A stretch of 64,000 nt of DNA from Neobacillus cucumis (lineage in GTDB: Bacteria > Bacillota > Bacilli > Bacillales > Cytobacillaceae), in assembly GCF_016908975.1 (NCBI RefSeq), contig NZ_JAFBEX010000011.1:152156-216155 (forward strand). Reading direction: 5' to 3'. A model generated the notes under the pieces. That model had not been told where the DNA came from. It worked only from the letters and a program-made list of their open reading frames with translations, and did no database searches. A program made the position numbers and the translations under genes. Shown here piece after piece: positions 46,234 to 57,768 of this stretch (positions are counted from its first letter, which is position 1; every line of letters begins with the position of its first letter).

Positions 46234-49200
46234 ATGGGGAACTATCAGCCACGGCATCATATCCGCTTTGTGACGGCGTCGAGCCTATTTGACGGCCATG
46301 ATGCTTCGATAAATATTATGAGACGGATATTGCAGGCGAGTGGGGCGGAGGTGATTCACCTCGGGCATAATCGCTCGGTCGAGGAGGTTGTGACCGCCGC
46401 GATTCAGGAGGATGTTCAGGGGATCGCTATTTCGTCGTATCAAGGCGGGCATGTTGAATACTTTAAGTATATGTATGACTTGTTAAGTGAAAAGGGCGCG
46501 CCGCATATTCGGATTTATGGCGGCGGGGGCGGGGTGATTATCCCGCGCGAAATGGATGAATTGCATGCCTATGGGATTGCCAGGCTATTTTCACCAGAGG
46601 ACGGGCGTACCTTAGGGCTGCAAGGGATGATTGATCTGATGCTGCGGGAATGTGATTTTTCGACAGTGACCCCCGATGTCAGCGAACAAATCGCCAAACT
46701 GCCGAGCGGTGACGTGAATGCAATTGCGAAGCTGATTACCCTAGCAGAGCTTCATGTGGAAAAAAGGAACGAGGCCGCGGCTTCAGCAGAGCAGGTGCTT
46801 GAACAGGTGAAGTCACTTGCGAAGGGGATTCCGGTCGTTGGCATCACGGGTACAGGCGGTGCCGGAAAAAGTTCGTTAACCGATGAACTGATCCGCCGCT
46901 TTATCAATGAATTTCCGGGGAAAAAAGTTGCGATTCTTTCTGTGGACCCGACAAAGCAAAAGACAGGTGGGGCCTTGCTTGGGGACCGGATCCGCATGAA
47001 TGCGATTTTCTCACCCAATGTGTATATGCGTAGCCTAGCGACACGGCGGTCGAAAAATGAACTTTCGCTTGCGATTAAAGATGCAGTTGCTGTAACAAAG
47101 GCGGCGGGCTTTGATTTGGTCTTGATCGAGACGAGTGGTATCGGGCAGGGTGATGCGGAAATTACCGAGGTCTGTGATGTGTCGATGTATGTGATGACGA
47201 GTGAGTTCGGTGCGCCCTCGCAGCTGGAAAAAATCGATATGCTCGATTTTGCAGATTTGATAGTGATTAATAAATTTGAACGCAAGGGCTCAGAGGATGC
47301 AAAGCGCCAGGTGCAAAAGCAGTATCAGCGCAACCATATGCTGTTTGAAAAAGAGCTTGATGAAATGCCGGTGTATGGTACGATTGCAAGCCAGTTTCAT
47401 GACCCGGGAACGAATGCGTTGTTTGCAGCGTTAGTGGAGGTCATCAATGAAAAGGCGGGCACCGATTGGGTGACGTCGTTTAGCAGGGATGCTTTGGTTG
47501 AAAAACAGAATGTGATTATCCCATCTGACCGGCGATATTATTTGCGGGAGATAACGGAGACGGTGCGGGGCTATCACCATAGAGCGGAAGAGCAGGCGAA
47601 TATTGCCCGGAAATTATTTCAGTTGGAGGGGGCAATCGCTGCGGTGAGGGACCAGCCGGAGGTGGTCGCGGCTTTAAAGGCGGTGAAGCAGGAAACAGAA
47701 GCTAAGCTGACGGCAGAGTCACGAAAAATTCTCGGGACGTGGGAACAAACCAAGACGGCCTACGCAGGGGATCGATTGGTGACGCGTATCCGGGATAAAG
47801 AGATTATTACAGTGTTAAAGTCAAAAAGTTTATCTGGGCTTGATATTCCGAAAGTGATTCTACCGAAATATCAGGATTATGGTGAAATCCTGCGCTGGGT
47901 GTACCGCGAGAATGTGCCGGGTTCGTTCCCTTATACGGCAGGAGTGTTTCCGTTTAAGCGTGAAGGCGAGGATCCGAAACGCCAATTTGCCGGGGAAGGG
48001 ACTCCAGAACGGACGAACCGCCGCTTCCATTATTTATCGAAGGATGATGCCGCGAAGCGTTTGAGTACGGCATTTGATTCGGTGACCTTGTACGGGGAAG
48101 ACCCGGATTACCGCCCTGATATTTTTGGAAAGGTTGGCGAGAGCGGGGTCAGTGTTTGTACGTTGGATGATATGAAAAAGCTTTATGCGGGGTTTGATTT
48201 GTGCCATCCATCCACATCGGTATCGATGACGATTAATGGGCCGGCGCCCATTATTTTGGCGATGTTTATGAATACAGCGATTGATCAGCAGGTTCAGAAG
48301 AAGGAAGCGGAACTTGGCCGCATGTTGACGCTGGATGAGTTCTCTGATGTTCGTGCTTATACACTGCGCACCGTACGGGGAACCGTGCAGGCTGATATTT
48401 TAAAAGAAGACCAAGGGCAAAACACCTGTATTTTTTCAACAGAGTTTGCACTAAGGATGATGGGGGATATTCAGCAATATTTCATTGACCATCAAGTCCG
48501 GAATTACTATTCGGTGTCGATTAGCGGTTATCATATTGCCGAAGCAGGGGCCAATCCGATTTCGCAGCTGGCGTTTACGCTGTCAAATGGCTTTACGTAT
48601 GTCGAGTATTATTTAAGCCGCGGTATGAAGATTGATGATTTTGCGCCGAACTTATCGTTCTTTTTCTCCAATGGCTTAGATCCAGAGTACACGGTGATTG
48701 GCCGGGTAGCTCGGAGGATTTGGGCGACGGTGATGCGGGATAAGTATGGGGCGAATGAACGCAGTCAGAAGTTAAAGTATCATGTTCAAACCTCAGGGCG
48801 GTCACTGCATGCCCAGGAAATTGACTTTAATGATATTCGGACCACCTTGCAGGCGTTAATGGCGCTCCATGATAATTGTAATTCGCTCCATACGAATGCA
48901 TATGATGAGGCGATTACGACGCCGACGGAAGAATCGGTCCGCCGGGCGATGGCCATTCAAATGATTATTACGAAAGAGCATGGGTTAACGAAGAATGAGA
49001 ATCCGCTGCAGGGATCGTTTATTGTCGAGGAATTGACGGATTTGGTCGAAGAAGCGGTACTGCAGGAATTTGATCGCCTGAATGATCGCGGCGGGGTGCT
49101 TGGTTCGATGGAAACGCAGTATCAGCGAGGAAAGATTCAGGATGAATCGATGTATTATGAAATGAAGAAACATACGGGTGAGCTGCCGATTATTGGGGTA

Positions 49201-49482
49201 AATACGTATTTAAATCCGAATCCTCCTTCAGTTGAAGAGGTCAATAATATGGAGCTTGCCCGTGCAACGAATGAAGAAAAGGAATTGCAAATTTATAATT
49301 TGCAGGCTTTCCAGAAGGCGCATGCCGGGGAGTCGGTTGAAGCATTAAATCGTTTAAAGGCGGCTGCCGTGAATAATGGCAATATCTTCACAGAGCTAAT
49401 GGAGACCGTCAAATCAGCAAGCCTCGGGCAAATTACTAGGGCACTCTACGAGGTTGGAGGGCAATATAGAAGGAATATGTAA
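46234..49482 (+). CDS. icmF: Fused isobutyryl-CoA mutase IcmF
   Basis: A 1082-residue fusion of a B12-binding domain ([11 protein letters not shown], residues 18-28, then GGGGG near 100), a MeaI-type G-protein chaperone (Walker [13 protein letters not shown] at about 203-214) and a C-terminal mutase (from about 560). Mutase landmarks are [13 protein letters not shown] and [16 protein letters not shown]. The Phe in QFAGEG, instead of the Tyr of methylmalonyl-CoA mutase, supports isobutyryl-CoA/n-butyryl-CoA specificity, possibly also pivalyl- or isovaleryl-CoA. It closes the acyl-CoA cluster and links valine or butyrate carbon to beta-oxidation. Confidence 0.92.
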   Translation: MGNYQPRHHIRFVTASSLFDGHDASINIMRRILQASGAEVIHLGHNRSVEEVVTAAIQEDVQGIAISSYQGGHVEYFKYMYDLLSEKGAPHIRIYGGGGGVIIPREMDELHAYGIARLFSPEDGRTLGLQGMIDLMLRECDFSTVTPDVSEQIAKLPSGDVNAIAKLITLAELHVEKRNEAAASAEQVLEQVKSLAKGIPVVGITGTGGAGKSSLTDELIRRFINEFPGKKVAILSVDPTKQKTGGALLGDRIRMNAIFSPNVYMRSLATRRSKNELSLAIKDAVAVTKAAGFDLVLIETSGIGQGDAEITEVCDVSMYVMTSEFGAPSQLEKIDMLDFADLIVINKFERKGSEDAKRQVQKQYQRNHMLFEKELDEMPVYGTIASQFHDPGTNALFAALVEVINEKAGTDWVTSFSRDALVEKQNVIIPSDRRYYLREITETVRGYHHRAEEQANIARKLFQLEGAIAAVRDQPEVVAALKAVKQETEAKLTAESRKILGTWEQTKTAYAGDRLVTRIRDKEIITVLKSKSLSGLDIPKVILPKYQDYGEILRWVYRENVPGSFPYTAGVFPFKREGEDPKRQFAGEGTPERTNRRFHYLSKDDAAKRLSTAFDSVTLYGEDPDYRPDIFGKVGESGVSVCTLDDMKKLYAGFDLCHPSTSVSMTINGPAPIILAMFMNTAIDQQVQKKEAELGRMLTLDEFSDVRAYTLRTVRGTVQADILKEDQGQNTCIFSTEFALRMMGDIQQYFIDHQVRNYYSVSISGYHIAEAGANPISQLAFTLSNGFTYVEYYLSRGMKIDDFAPNLSFFFSNGLDPEYTVIGRVARRIWATVMRDKYGANERSQKLKYHVQTSGRSLHAQEIDFNDIRTTLQALMALHDNCNSLHTNAYDEAITTPTEESVRRAMAIQMIITKEHGLTKNENPLQGSFIVEELTDLVEEAVLQEFDRLNDRGGVLGSMETQYQRGKIQDESMYYEMKKHTGELPIIGVNTYLNPNPPSVEEVNNMELARATNEEKELQIYNLQAFQKAHAGESVEALNRLKAAAVNNGNIFTELMETVKSASLGQITRALYEVGGQYRRNM

Positions 49483-49488
49483 TACGAA

Positions 49489-49534
49489 AAGCGGAAGCGA
49501 CTTGGTCGCTGCAGCTGGACATTTCTCAAAGTTT
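49489..49534 (-). repeat. Family A repeat, copy 10 (end-to-end deletion)
   Basis: GAAAAGCGGAAGCGACTTGGTCG is joined directly to CTGCAGCTGGACATTTCTC, starting six bases after the icmF stop. Confidence 0.7.
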
Positions 49535-49552
49535 TTACAATGATAAAAGGAG

Positions 49553-49599
49553 CAACGGTGACAGGCACCACTTGGTGTAGTCACCGTTGTCTATTTTTG
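49553..49599 (+). terminator. Terminator-like hairpin carrying a family B repeat, after icmF
   Basis: CAACGGTGAC and GTCACCGTTG pair, with CACCA/TGGTG inside, and TATTTTTG follows. The left arm contains GGTGACAGGCACC. Confidence 0.7.
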
Positions 49600-49701
49600 T
49601 GGTAAAATAGTTAGGATTATTTTATATTAAATTGGATTTGTATCCTATATAATCAAAACTAGCATTCCAATCATGATGTGTTGACAGGCAGGTGTATCCG
49701 T

Positions 49702-49899
49702 ATGAAGGTTAATCGAATAATTATTATTTTAATTATTTTCGCCTGGCCGTTATATGAACTCTATCAGCTCCAACTCGGTGCCGTTTCGTTTTTCCTCTTG
49801 GCCATTTTATTTTTGTATATCTCTATTAAGGAGTTCAAAAAAATCAAGAAAGAGAAATCGTCGAACGACAAACCATCACCGCCGCAAAAAATCAAGTGA
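49702..49899 (+). CDS. Small membrane protein, function unknown
   Basis: A 65-residue frame with two hydrophobic segments (IIIILIIFAWPLYELY and GAVSFFLLAILFLYISI) and a charged K/S/P tail. ATG 49702 has only a modest AGGTG ahead; an upstream start at 49678 lacks a ribosome site. No family was recognised. It lies between icmF and rpoE, where B. subtilis has no obvious equivalent. Confidence 0.6.
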   Translation: MKVNRIIIILIIFAWPLYELYQLQLGAVSFFLLAILFLYISIKEFKKIKKEKSSNDKPSPPQKIK

Positions 49900-49989
49900 A
49901 ACTATCTTCTAGCACTAGCATAAACACCAAGAAATTGTTTATAATGAAGAATATGCAAAAATTTAGAAGTGTGCAAGAATCACTTCTTA

Positions 49990-50048
49990 CAGGAACTAGA
50001 CAGTTATGAAAAATCCATTTTTTCATACATAGAAGCTTAACTGTCCTG
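49990..50048 (+). promoter_or_regulatory. Compound hairpin in the rpoE leader
   Basis: CAGGA...GACAGTTA pairs with TAACTGTCCTG, enclosing ATGAAAAA...TTTTTTCAT. A TATAAT at 49940-49945 could be the rpoE promoter upstream. Function unknown. Confidence 0.4.
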
Positions 50049-50096
50049 AACCACTCAAATGTAAAGAGTGTTAAATAGAGAAAGGAAGTGCCAATA

Positions 50097-50696
50097 GTGA
50101 GTTTAGCACAATACTCAAAAGAGGAATTGCAAGAGTTTTCCCTCATGGAAATGGCTTATGAATATTTAAAAAATAGCAAGCAGCCAATCTCTTTTAATGA
50201 ATTAGTGAACGAGATTAAAACCGCTGCTGATATATCGGACGAAGAAATTCGTTCTCGCCTGGCACAGTTTTATACCGATATTAATATCGATGGCCGGTTC
50301 CTCTCATTAGGGGAAAATCGCTGGGGACTTCGTTTCTGGTATCCAGTTGATACGGCTGAAGAAGAGGTTATCACGCCTACTAAGCCGAAGAAGAAAAAGG
50401 CGAAGAAGGTTGTCGACGAAGACGAGCTTGATGATTTCGATGATGTCGAAGATGAAGATTATGATGATCTTGATGACTTTGCTGATGATGAAGATGATCT
50501 TCTTGATGACGACGACGACGATTTGGATGATCTTGATGATGTCGACGAGTTTGATGACGATGATGATGATGTCCTTGACGAAGAAGATGATCTTGATCTT
50601 GGTGAGGAAGAAGAGCTTGATGAGGATCTCGATGATGATCTTGACGACGAAGAAGAAGATGAATTTGAAAACGAGGATGAAGACGAAGAACTGTAA
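50097..50696 (+). CDS. rpoE: RNA polymerase delta subunit
   Basis: A 199-residue protein with the folded N-terminal domain (QYSKEELQEFSLMEMAYEYL...FYTDINIDGRFLSLGENRWGLRFWYP). A basic KPKKKKAKK patch precedes a long, almost purely Asp/Glu C-terminal tail. Delta displaces nucleic acid from core polymerase and assists recycling. GTG 50097 (MSLAQYS) follows AAAGGAAG by eight bases. It is immediately upstream of pyrG, as in B. subtilis. Confidence 0.95.
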   Translation: MSLAQYSKEELQEFSLMEMAYEYLKNSKQPISFNELVNEIKTAADISDEEIRSRLAQFYTDINIDGRFLSLGENRWGLRFWYPVDTAEEEVITPTKPKKKKAKKVVDEDELDDFDDVEDEDYDDLDDFADDEDDLLDDDDDDLDDLDDVDEFDDDDDDVLDEEDDLDLGEEEELDEDLDDDLDDEEEDEFENEDEDEEL

Positions 50697-50709
50697 GTCT
50701 GATGGGAAA

Positions 50710-50760
50710 AGCCGTTTACGGGCTCTTCCCGAGAGTTAACGTAAACGGCTTGACTTTTTA
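50710..50760 (+). terminator. Terminator after rpoE
   Basis: AGCCGTTTACG and CGTAAACGGCT form an 11-bp stem, and the TTGACTTTTTA after it is also the pyrG -35 region. Confidence 0.8.
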
Positions 50761-50778
50761 TTCGAGCCCCTGTATTAT
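50750..50778 (+). promoter_or_regulatory. pyrG promoter
   Basis: TTGACT and TATTAT with a 17-base spacer. The predicted transcript begins GGGC at 50786. Confidence 0.8.
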
Positions 50779-50785
50779 CTTTTTT

Positions 50786-50860
50786 GGGCTCCTTTTAATA
50801 GGACGAATGAATATAACGATATGCGCTCCCCTCGCAATCCGCGAGCAGGGGCGCTTTTTT
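50786..50860 (+). promoter_or_regulatory. pyrG CTP-sensing leader with attenuator terminator
   Basis: The transcript starts GGGCTCC. A terminator follows with C/U-rich left strand GCGCTCCCCTCGC (50823-50835), right strand GCGAGCAGGGGCGC (50841-50854) and TTTTTT. In B. subtilis low CTP causes reiterative addition of G at the GGGC start, and the poly-G tail pairs with the C/U-rich strand to block termination. The same parts are present here. Confidence 0.85.
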
Positions 50861-50879
50861 ATTTTAATGTCAAGCATAA

Positions 50880-52628
<1,749 letters not shown>

Positions 52629-52636
52629 TGATTGGG

Positions 52637-52668
52637 GCCGGTTCTCTGTTTGGAGGACCGGCTTTTTT
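52637..52668 (+). terminator. Terminator after pyrG
   Basis: GCCGGTTCTC-(loop)-GAGGACCGGC followed by TTTTTT. Confidence 0.88.
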
Positions 52669-52671
52669 GGA

Positions 52672-52830
52672 TGTAAGTGGAAAATAGTCCAATGTGGTTG
52701 AAAAATGAGCCAATATGGTCGGAAAATCGGCCAATGCTAACGGGAAATGAGCCAATGTGGCACAAAAATGAGCCAATGTGGCACAAAAATGAGCCAAACT
52801 AGCTGAAAAAAGGGCCAGTCGGACAAAATA
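52672..52830 (+). repeat. Tandem array of about seven 21-23-bp units after pyrG
   Basis: The unit is GGAAAATGAGCCAATGTGG with variants. Two adjacent units (CACAAAAATGAGCCAATGTGG) are identical and the others degenerate. Confidence 0.8.
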
Positions 52831-52854
52831 GCCAGCCGCCATATACTCATAAAA

Positions 52855-52879
52855 CAAAAAAGGGCCCTTTAAGGCCCCA
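52855..52879 (-). terminator. Terminator for ywjG
   Basis: On the minus strand GGGGCC-ttaaa-GGGCCC-TTTTTT lies just past the ywjG stop. The stem is short. Confidence 0.65.
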
Positions 52880-52881
52880 TT

Positions 52882-53412
52882 CTACTCTTCATATTCAGTT
52901 AATATCTCATCGATCGTAAATTTTATTCCGTGGTAGACGAACAATGCAGCAATTGCGGAAGGGTAACCATAGCGATTCCCAACCTCATCCGGAAGCAGCG
53001 CCTTCGTTAACCGCAGGTCAAGATGAACATCCGCTAATTTTGATAAATCCTCATCAGAATCCTCCGCAACTGTCGACACAGCAACAAAGGGAATCATTTT
53101 TTCATGAAGCATTTGAGCCAAATCGAGTGCCTGACGATCATTGGAATAACGGGTGAACAATAGCACGCGGTCCGCGGACTCAAGCACATCCAGGCTGTCT
53201 ACAGGCAAAACCTTCGCACCGCGTAACGGCTCTCTGCCTTCTAACGCTTCGAATTCAACTGCCTTCATCTCCCCAAAGCCCAATAGATAAATGGAACCGT
53301 CGCCTACAAAGGCTTGGGCAAGCAGGCGAGATCCATCCTCAAACGAAAACTCTTCTTTTTCCTCTATTCTTTTAAAAACACCCGTTAATTGGGTGGTAAA
53401 CATTTTTAGCAT
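52882..53412 (-). CDS. ywjG: DUF2529 protein YwjG (SIS-like)
   Basis: A 176-residue soluble protein of unknown function. The segments GDGSIYLLGFGEMKAVEFEAL, RVLLFTRYSNDRQAL and IPFVAVSTVAEDSDEDL suggest a sugar-isomerase (SIS)-like alpha/beta fold. ATG 53412 follows AAGGAGGG. It is divergent from spo0F and convergent with pyrG, the B. subtilis arrangement. Confidence 0.88.
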   Translation of the reverse strand: MLKMFTTQLTGVFKRIEEKEEFSFEDGSRLLAQAFVGDGSIYLLGFGEMKAVEFEALEGREPLRGAKVLPVDSLDVLESADRVLLFTRYSNDRQALDLAQMLHEKMIPFVAVSTVAEDSDEDLSKLADVHLDLRLTKALLPDEVGNRYGYPSAIAALFVYHGIKFTIDEILTEYEE

Positions 53413-53500
53413 GGTAACCCTCCTTATTCATGTCTAGTATAAACTTTTTCGGTCCTCAGCCAAAACAATTGTAAAATAACAAATAAAATGCAAATATAAG

Positions 53501-53530
53501 GCAGGATATTTATTTCTCTCAGTCGAAATA
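53501..53530 (+). promoter_or_regulatory. Predicted sigma-H promoter and Spo0A box of spo0F
   Basis: GCAGGATAT resembles a sigma-H -35 and GTCGAAATA, 11 bases later, a sigma-H -10. AGTCGAA at 53521-53527 matches the 0A box TGNCGAA at six of seven positions. B. subtilis spo0F is driven by sigma-H and controlled by Spo0A. Confidence 0.5.
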
Positions 53531-53572
53531 TAACAAGTAAAAATACATATTGCTAAGGAAGAGGTGGAATTT

Positions 53573-53944
53573 GTGAAAGAGAAAATATTAATTGTCGACG
53601 ATCAGTTTGGCATTCGCATCTTGCTAAATGAAGTGTTCCAAAAAGAAGGGTATCAAACATTTCAAGCGGCAAACGGAGTCCAAGCACTTGAGATAGTGAC
53701 AAAACATCATCCGGATCTTGTCCTTTTGGACATGAAAATTCCGGGTATGGACGGTATCGAAATTCTAAAACGAATGAAAGTTATCGATCCAGAGATTCGC
53801 GTCATCATCATGACCGCCTATGGTGAATTGGATATGATTCAAGAAGCCAAAGACCTTGGTGCCTTAACTCATTTTGCAAAACCGTTTGATATTGATGATA
53901 TTCGCGCGGCAGTCCGCAAACATATACCGCAAAAAACAAACTAA
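53573..53944 (+). CDS. spo0F: Sporulation phosphorelay response regulator Spo0F
   Basis: A 123-residue single-domain receiver passing phosphate from sporulation kinases to Spo0B. The acidic pair is in [11 protein letters not shown], the phospho-acceptor Asp at about residue 53 in [13 protein letters not shown], and the conserved Thr and Lys in IMTAYGE and FAKPFD. It is nearly identical to B. subtilis Spo0F through the surface contacting Spo0B. GTG 53573 follows GAGGTGG. Confidence 0.95.
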   Translation: MKEKILIVDDQFGIRILLNEVFQKEGYQTFQAANGVQALEIVTKHHPDLVLLDMKIPGMDGIEILKRMKVIDPEIRVIIMTAYGELDMIQEAKDLGALTHFAKPFDIDDIRAAVRKHIPQKTN

Positions 53945-54171
53945 AATTTGTAAAAAAGTAAAGACTTAAAAATGGGTGCGTTTTCATTGTGACAGTTTGA
54001 AAAAACATGCTCGAATTATGGCATTTCCTTCTTTCTTTTGTTATGATACATATGAACTTTTAACAGGCTGTATATCATTTTTGATTTATACATAATCGCC
54101 AAATCAAAGGGAAACCCTTTTATGGAAGACCCTATTTAAATGATATCAACCTAATTTGAGGAGGAAGAGAA

Positions 54172-55026
54172 ATGCCTTTAGTATCAATGACAGACATGCT
54201 TAACAAGGCGAAAGCGGAAGGCTACGCTGTAGGTCAATTCAACCTGAATAACTTAGAATTTACGCAAGCAATCCTAATGGCTGCACAAGAAGAGAACTCA
54301 CCAGTTATCCTTGGTGTATCTGAAGGTGCTGCCCGCTATATGTCCGGCTTCAAAACGGTTGTAAAAATGGTTGAGGGCTTAATGGAAGACTTGAAAATAA
54401 CTGTTCCTGTAGCTATTCACCTTGACCACGGTTCAAGCTTTGAAAAATGTAAAGAAGCAATCGATGCTGGTTTTACATCAGTAATGATTGACGCTTCTCA
54501 CCACCCATTTGAAGAAAACGTAGAAACTACTAAGAAAGTAGTAGACTACGCTCATTCAAAAGGTGTTTCAGTTGAAGCTGAATTAGGAACTGTTGGCGGA
54601 CAAGAAGACGATGTATCTGGAAGCATTATCTATGCTGATGCTAACGAGTGTGTTGAGTTAGTTAAACGCACAGGTATCGACTGCTTAGCTCCTGCATTAG
54701 GTTCTGTACACGGCCCTTACAAAGGTGAACCAAACCTTGGTTTCAAAGAAATGGAAGAAATCGGCAACCTTACTGGCATGCCACTAGTACTACACGGTGG
54801 TACAGGAATTCCAACTAAGGATATCCAAAAATCTGTATCCCTTGGTACTGCAAAAATCAACGTTAATACTGAAAATCAAATCGAGTCTGCAAGAACGGTT
54901 CGTGAAGTATTAGCGGCAAAACCTAACGAATATGATCCACGTAAATACTTAGGACCAGCACGTGACGCAATCAAAGAAACTGTAATCGGCAAAATGCGCG
55001 AATTCGGTTCATCTAACAAAGCTTAA
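54172..55026 (+). CDS. fbaA: Fructose-1,6-bisphosphate aldolase, class II
   Basis: A 284-residue zinc aldolase of glycolysis and gluconeogenesis. Metal ligands are in [21 protein letters not shown] (with EAELG) and LVLHGGTGI; the substrate-binding segment is [19 protein letters not shown] precedes the ATG, and codon use looks strongly optimised. An extended -10 (TGTTATGAT, 54039-54047) lies upstream. Confidence 0.96.
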   Translation: MPLVSMTDMLNKAKAEGYAVGQFNLNNLEFTQAILMAAQEENSPVILGVSEGAARYMSGFKTVVKMVEGLMEDLKITVPVAIHLDHGSSFEKCKEAIDAGFTSVMIDASHHPFEENVETTKKVVDYAHSKGVSVEAELGTVGGQEDDVSGSIIYADANECVELVKRTGIDCLAPALGSVHGPYKGEPNLGFKEMEEIGNLTGMPLVLHGGTGIPTKDIQKSVSLGTAKINVNTENQIESARTVREVLAAKPNEYDPRKYLGPARDAIKETVIGKMREFGSSNKA

Positions 55027-55106
55027 TTGTTGGTATAATCCATTCTGGAAAAGGGGCATCACATTAAGTGGTGATGCTCTCCCAGAACCCATTTAGATAA
55101 AACTGA

Positions 55107-55136
55107 AAACCGTCCTTCATGAGGGCGGTTTATGTT
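55107..55136 (+). terminator. Terminator between fbaA and transaldolase gene
   Basis: AAACCGTCC-ttcatga-GGGCGGTTT-ATGTTT. A second hairpin (GCATCAC...GTGATGC) lies 50 bases upstream without a T run. Confidence 0.65.
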
Positions 55137-55183
55137 TGGATAGAGTAGTCTGAAAATTTAGTCGAAATAACGGAGGTTAGCAC

Positions 55184-55834
55184 ATGAAATTTTTTATTGA
55201 TACAGCAAACCTGGATGAAATTCGCGAAGTATATGAATTAGGCTTACTATCAGGGGTTACCACCAATCCATCTTTAGTAGCAAAAGAACAAGGTGTTTCA
55301 TTCCATGACCGTATTAAAGAAATTGCTGCACTTGTTCCTGGCTCCGTCAGCGCCGAAGTCATCTCTCTTGATGCAGAAGGCATGATCCGCGAGGGAAAAG
55401 AACTAGCAGCCATCGCTCCAAACATCACCGTAAAAGTACCGATGACTCCAGACGGAATCAAAGCTTGCCATGCTTTTTCAAAAGAAGGCATCAAAACCAA
55501 CGTGACGTTAATTTTCAACGCAAACCAAGCACTATTAGCTGCAAGAGCAGGTGCGACCTATGTATCACCATTCCTAGGAAGACTCGATGATATCGGACAA
55601 AACGGTCTTGAACTCATCTCACAAGTAGCCGACATCTTTGCCGTACATGGCTTAGAGACCGAAATCATTGCTGCTTCCATCCGCAACCCAATCCATGTAA
55701 CAGAAGCTGCGCTAAGGGGCGCACACATTGCAACCATTCCATACAAAGTATTAATCGGTTTGTTCCAACACCCATTAACAGACAAAGGAATCGAAGGCTT
55801 CCTAAAAGACTGGAACAACCGCACCGACGCTTAA
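55184..55834 (+). CDS. tal: Transaldolase (small, FSA/TalC-like)
   Basis: A 216-residue TIM-barrel enzyme of the pentose phosphate pathway. The Schiff-base Lys is in [11 protein letters not shown] near residue 86. [10 protein letters not shown] and [12 protein letters not shown] are conserved. It is of the short class (TalC/fructose-6-phosphate-aldolase-like); B. subtilis YwjH is a transaldolase. It follows fbaA as in B. subtilis. Confidence 0.93.
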   Translation: MKFFIDTANLDEIREVYELGLLSGVTTNPSLVAKEQGVSFHDRIKEIAALVPGSVSAEVISLDAEGMIREGKELAAIAPNITVKVPMTPDGIKACHAFSKEGIKTNVTLIFNANQALLAARAGATYVSPFLGRLDDIGQNGLELISQVADIFAVHGLETEIIAASIRNPIHVTEAALRGAHIATIPYKVLIGLFQHPLTDKGIEGFLKDWNNRTDA

Positions 55835-56159
55835 ATTTCCATTGGGAAAACTCCCTTTATATTTCACAACATAATTGACGCCACGGCTGCTGGACAAAGT
55901 ACTATAAATTTTTTTATTATAAATACATGAAATTCTAATTTTCGTGTAAACTAATAATAGACAAGCTGTCGGAATTTGACTTTTTGTGTTGGAAAAATAT
56001 ACCTATAGCCTCACTTGGTAACAGTGGTCTTTTTTAAATAAAGGTAAGCACGTTGAATTTAGTCTCTAGAGCAGCATATCCGTGCTGAAGCTTAAAATAA
56101 AAGTCCGTTCTTACAACCATTCGTGCAACCTTACGTGGGCTTTAGAAGGGAGTCAAGTA
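55835..56159 (+). other. Intergenic leader of murA2
   Basis: A 325-base AT-rich gap. AGCACG (56047) and CGTGCT (56081) could pair across a 28-base loop. No repeat of families A or B and no credible small gene was seen. Confidence 0.4.
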
Positions 56160-57443
56160 ATGGAAAAACTTAAAATTGCGGGCGGATATCCGTTAAAAGG
56201 GACAGTTCGCATCAGTGGAGCTAAAAATAGTGCTGTGGCGCTAATTCCTGCAACCATACTGGCAGAATCACCCGTAACAATTGAAGGATTACCGGATATT
56301 TCCGATGTTGAGATCCTAAAAGACTTGCTGGAGGAAATCGGCGGTAAGGTTGTAATGACTGAAGAGGAAATGACGGTTGACCCTTCAAACATGATTTCAA
56401 TGCCGCTGCCAAACGGTAAGGTTAAAAAGCTGCGCGCTTCCTATTATTTAATGGGTGCCATGCTCGGACGGTTTAAGAAGGCGGTAATTGGTCTCCCTGG
56501 CGGGTGCCATCTCGGTCCAAGACCGATTGACCAACATATTAAAGGCTTTGAAGCCCTTGGTGCTCAAATAACAAACGAGCAAGGTGCGATTTATCTGCGT
56601 GCAGACGAACTGCGCGGTGCCCGTATTTACCTAGATGTGGTCAGTGTCGGAGCAACCATAAATATCATGCTGGCAGCAGTACGCGCTAAAGGGCGGACGA
56701 TTATCGAAAATGCTGCAAAAGAACCGGAAATTATTGATGTGGCCACATTGTTAACTAATATGGGTGCGAAAATAAAGGGTGCCGGAACCGATGTGATTCG
56801 GATTGATGGTGTTGAGAAACTTCATGGCTGCAGACATACGATTATACCAGACCGGATTGAAGCAGGGACCTATATGATTTTAGGTGCTGCTGTCGGTGAA
56901 GGGGTTTTGGTCGATAATGTGATTCCGCAGCATTTAGAATCTTTAATCGCTAAACTCCGCGAAATGGGCGTGCGCATTGAGACGGGAGATGACCAAGTGT
57001 TTGTCGATGGATCAGCCAGTTTGAAAGCGGTTGATATCAAAACGCTTGTTTATCCGGGATTCCCAACCGATCTGCAGCAGCCATTTACCACTTTGTTGAC
57101 GAAGTCGTCAGGTTCAAGCGTGGTGACCGATACTATTTATGGGGCCCGTTTTAAACATATCGATGAGTTAAGAAGAATGAATGCGAATATTAAAGTTGAA
57201 GGGCGCTCTGCCATAATTAATGGTCCCATTCAACTGCAGGGGGCGAAAGTGAAGGCAAGCGACTTGCGTGCCGGAGCAGCCCTTGTCATAGCAGGTTTGC
57301 TCGCTGAGGGGATTACGGAAGTAACAGGCCTCGAGCACATTGACCGTGGCTACAGCAACCTAGTGGAAAAACTAAACGGACTCGGAGCAACCGTTTGGCG
57401 CGAAGCCCTAACAAAAGAAGAACTCGAACACCTAAACCGGTGA
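56160..57443 (+). CDS. murA2: UDP-N-acetylglucosamine 1-carboxyvinyltransferase 2 (MurA2/MurZ)
   Basis: A 427-residue EPSP-synthase-fold enzyme making UDP-GlcNAc-enolpyruvate, the first step of peptidoglycan precursor synthesis and the fosfomycin target. Active-site Lys22 and Asn23 are in RISGAKNSA, and Cys116 in [15 protein letters not shown], the form typical of MurA2. ATG 56160 is used; 26 upstream codons lack conservation. The TGA stop lies inside a family B repeat, so the end of the protein was set by the repeat. Confidence 0.94.
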   Translation: MEKLKIAGGYPLKGTVRISGAKNSAVALIPATILAESPVTIEGLPDISDVEILKDLLEEIGGKVVMTEEEMTVDPSNMISMPLPNGKVKKLRASYYLMGAMLGRFKKAVIGLPGGCHLGPRPIDQHIKGFEALGAQITNEQGAIYLRADELRGARIYLDVVSVGATINIMLAAVRAKGRTIIENAAKEPEIIDVATLLTNMGAKIKGAGTDVIRIDGVEKLHGCRHTIIPDRIEAGTYMILGAAVGEGVLVDNVIPQHLESLIAKLREMGVRIETGDDQVFVDGSASLKAVDIKTLVYPGFPTDLQQPFTTLLTKSSGSSVVTDTIYGARFKHIDELRRMNANIKVEGRSAIINGPIQLQGAKVKASDLRAGAALVIAGLLAEGITEVTGLEHIDRGYSNLVEKLNGLGATVWREALTKEELEHLNR

Positions 57444-57451
57444 CAGGCACC
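57439..57451. repeat. Family B repeat providing the murA2 stop codon
   Basis: GGTGACAGGCACC contains the TGA at 57441-57443. Confidence 0.8.
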
Positions 57452-57493
57452 ATTAATAATATGTAGGCAGTATTAATTGCTGACGTATCATGG

Positions 57494-57525
57494 GAAGAGG
57501 CTAGATTTTTCAGTCTAGTCTCTTC
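57494..57525 (+). terminator. Hairpin after murA2
   Basis: GAAGAGGCTAGA and TCTAGTCTCTTC pair with one G-U; only a weak T stretch follows. Confidence 0.5.
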
Positions 57526-57654
57526 GTTATAATTGAATTTGGTTGGAAATATGTACCTGATATGGAATAAATAAATTTTAGTTGATTAATTTTTTGAACA
57601 AAGGGTAAAATAGTAATTGTTTTTATTATGCATATTTTCTGCAATTCTATTCAT

Positions 57655-57715
57655 TTCTTTTTCTACTTCAATTTTCATTTCCTCTAATATCGAATATTAT
57701 CTAACTGGACAATCT
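57655..57715 (+). promoter_or_regulatory. Pyrimidine-rich rho leader, possible Rho utilisation site
   Basis: A C/U-rich, G-poor stretch (TTCATTTCTTTTTCTACTTC and similar) lies just upstream of rho. B. subtilis rho is autoregulated by Rho-dependent attenuation in its leader; a similar role here is inferred from composition only. Confidence 0.4.
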
Positions 57716-57768
57716 CTCGCTATTCAAAAAGCGGATTTGCTGGAAAAATTTTAAAGAGTGGTGTACAA

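Noticed and set aside
50347..50739. 130-codon frame inside rpoE
   Set aside because: A shadow of the Asp/Glu-rich tail in another frame.
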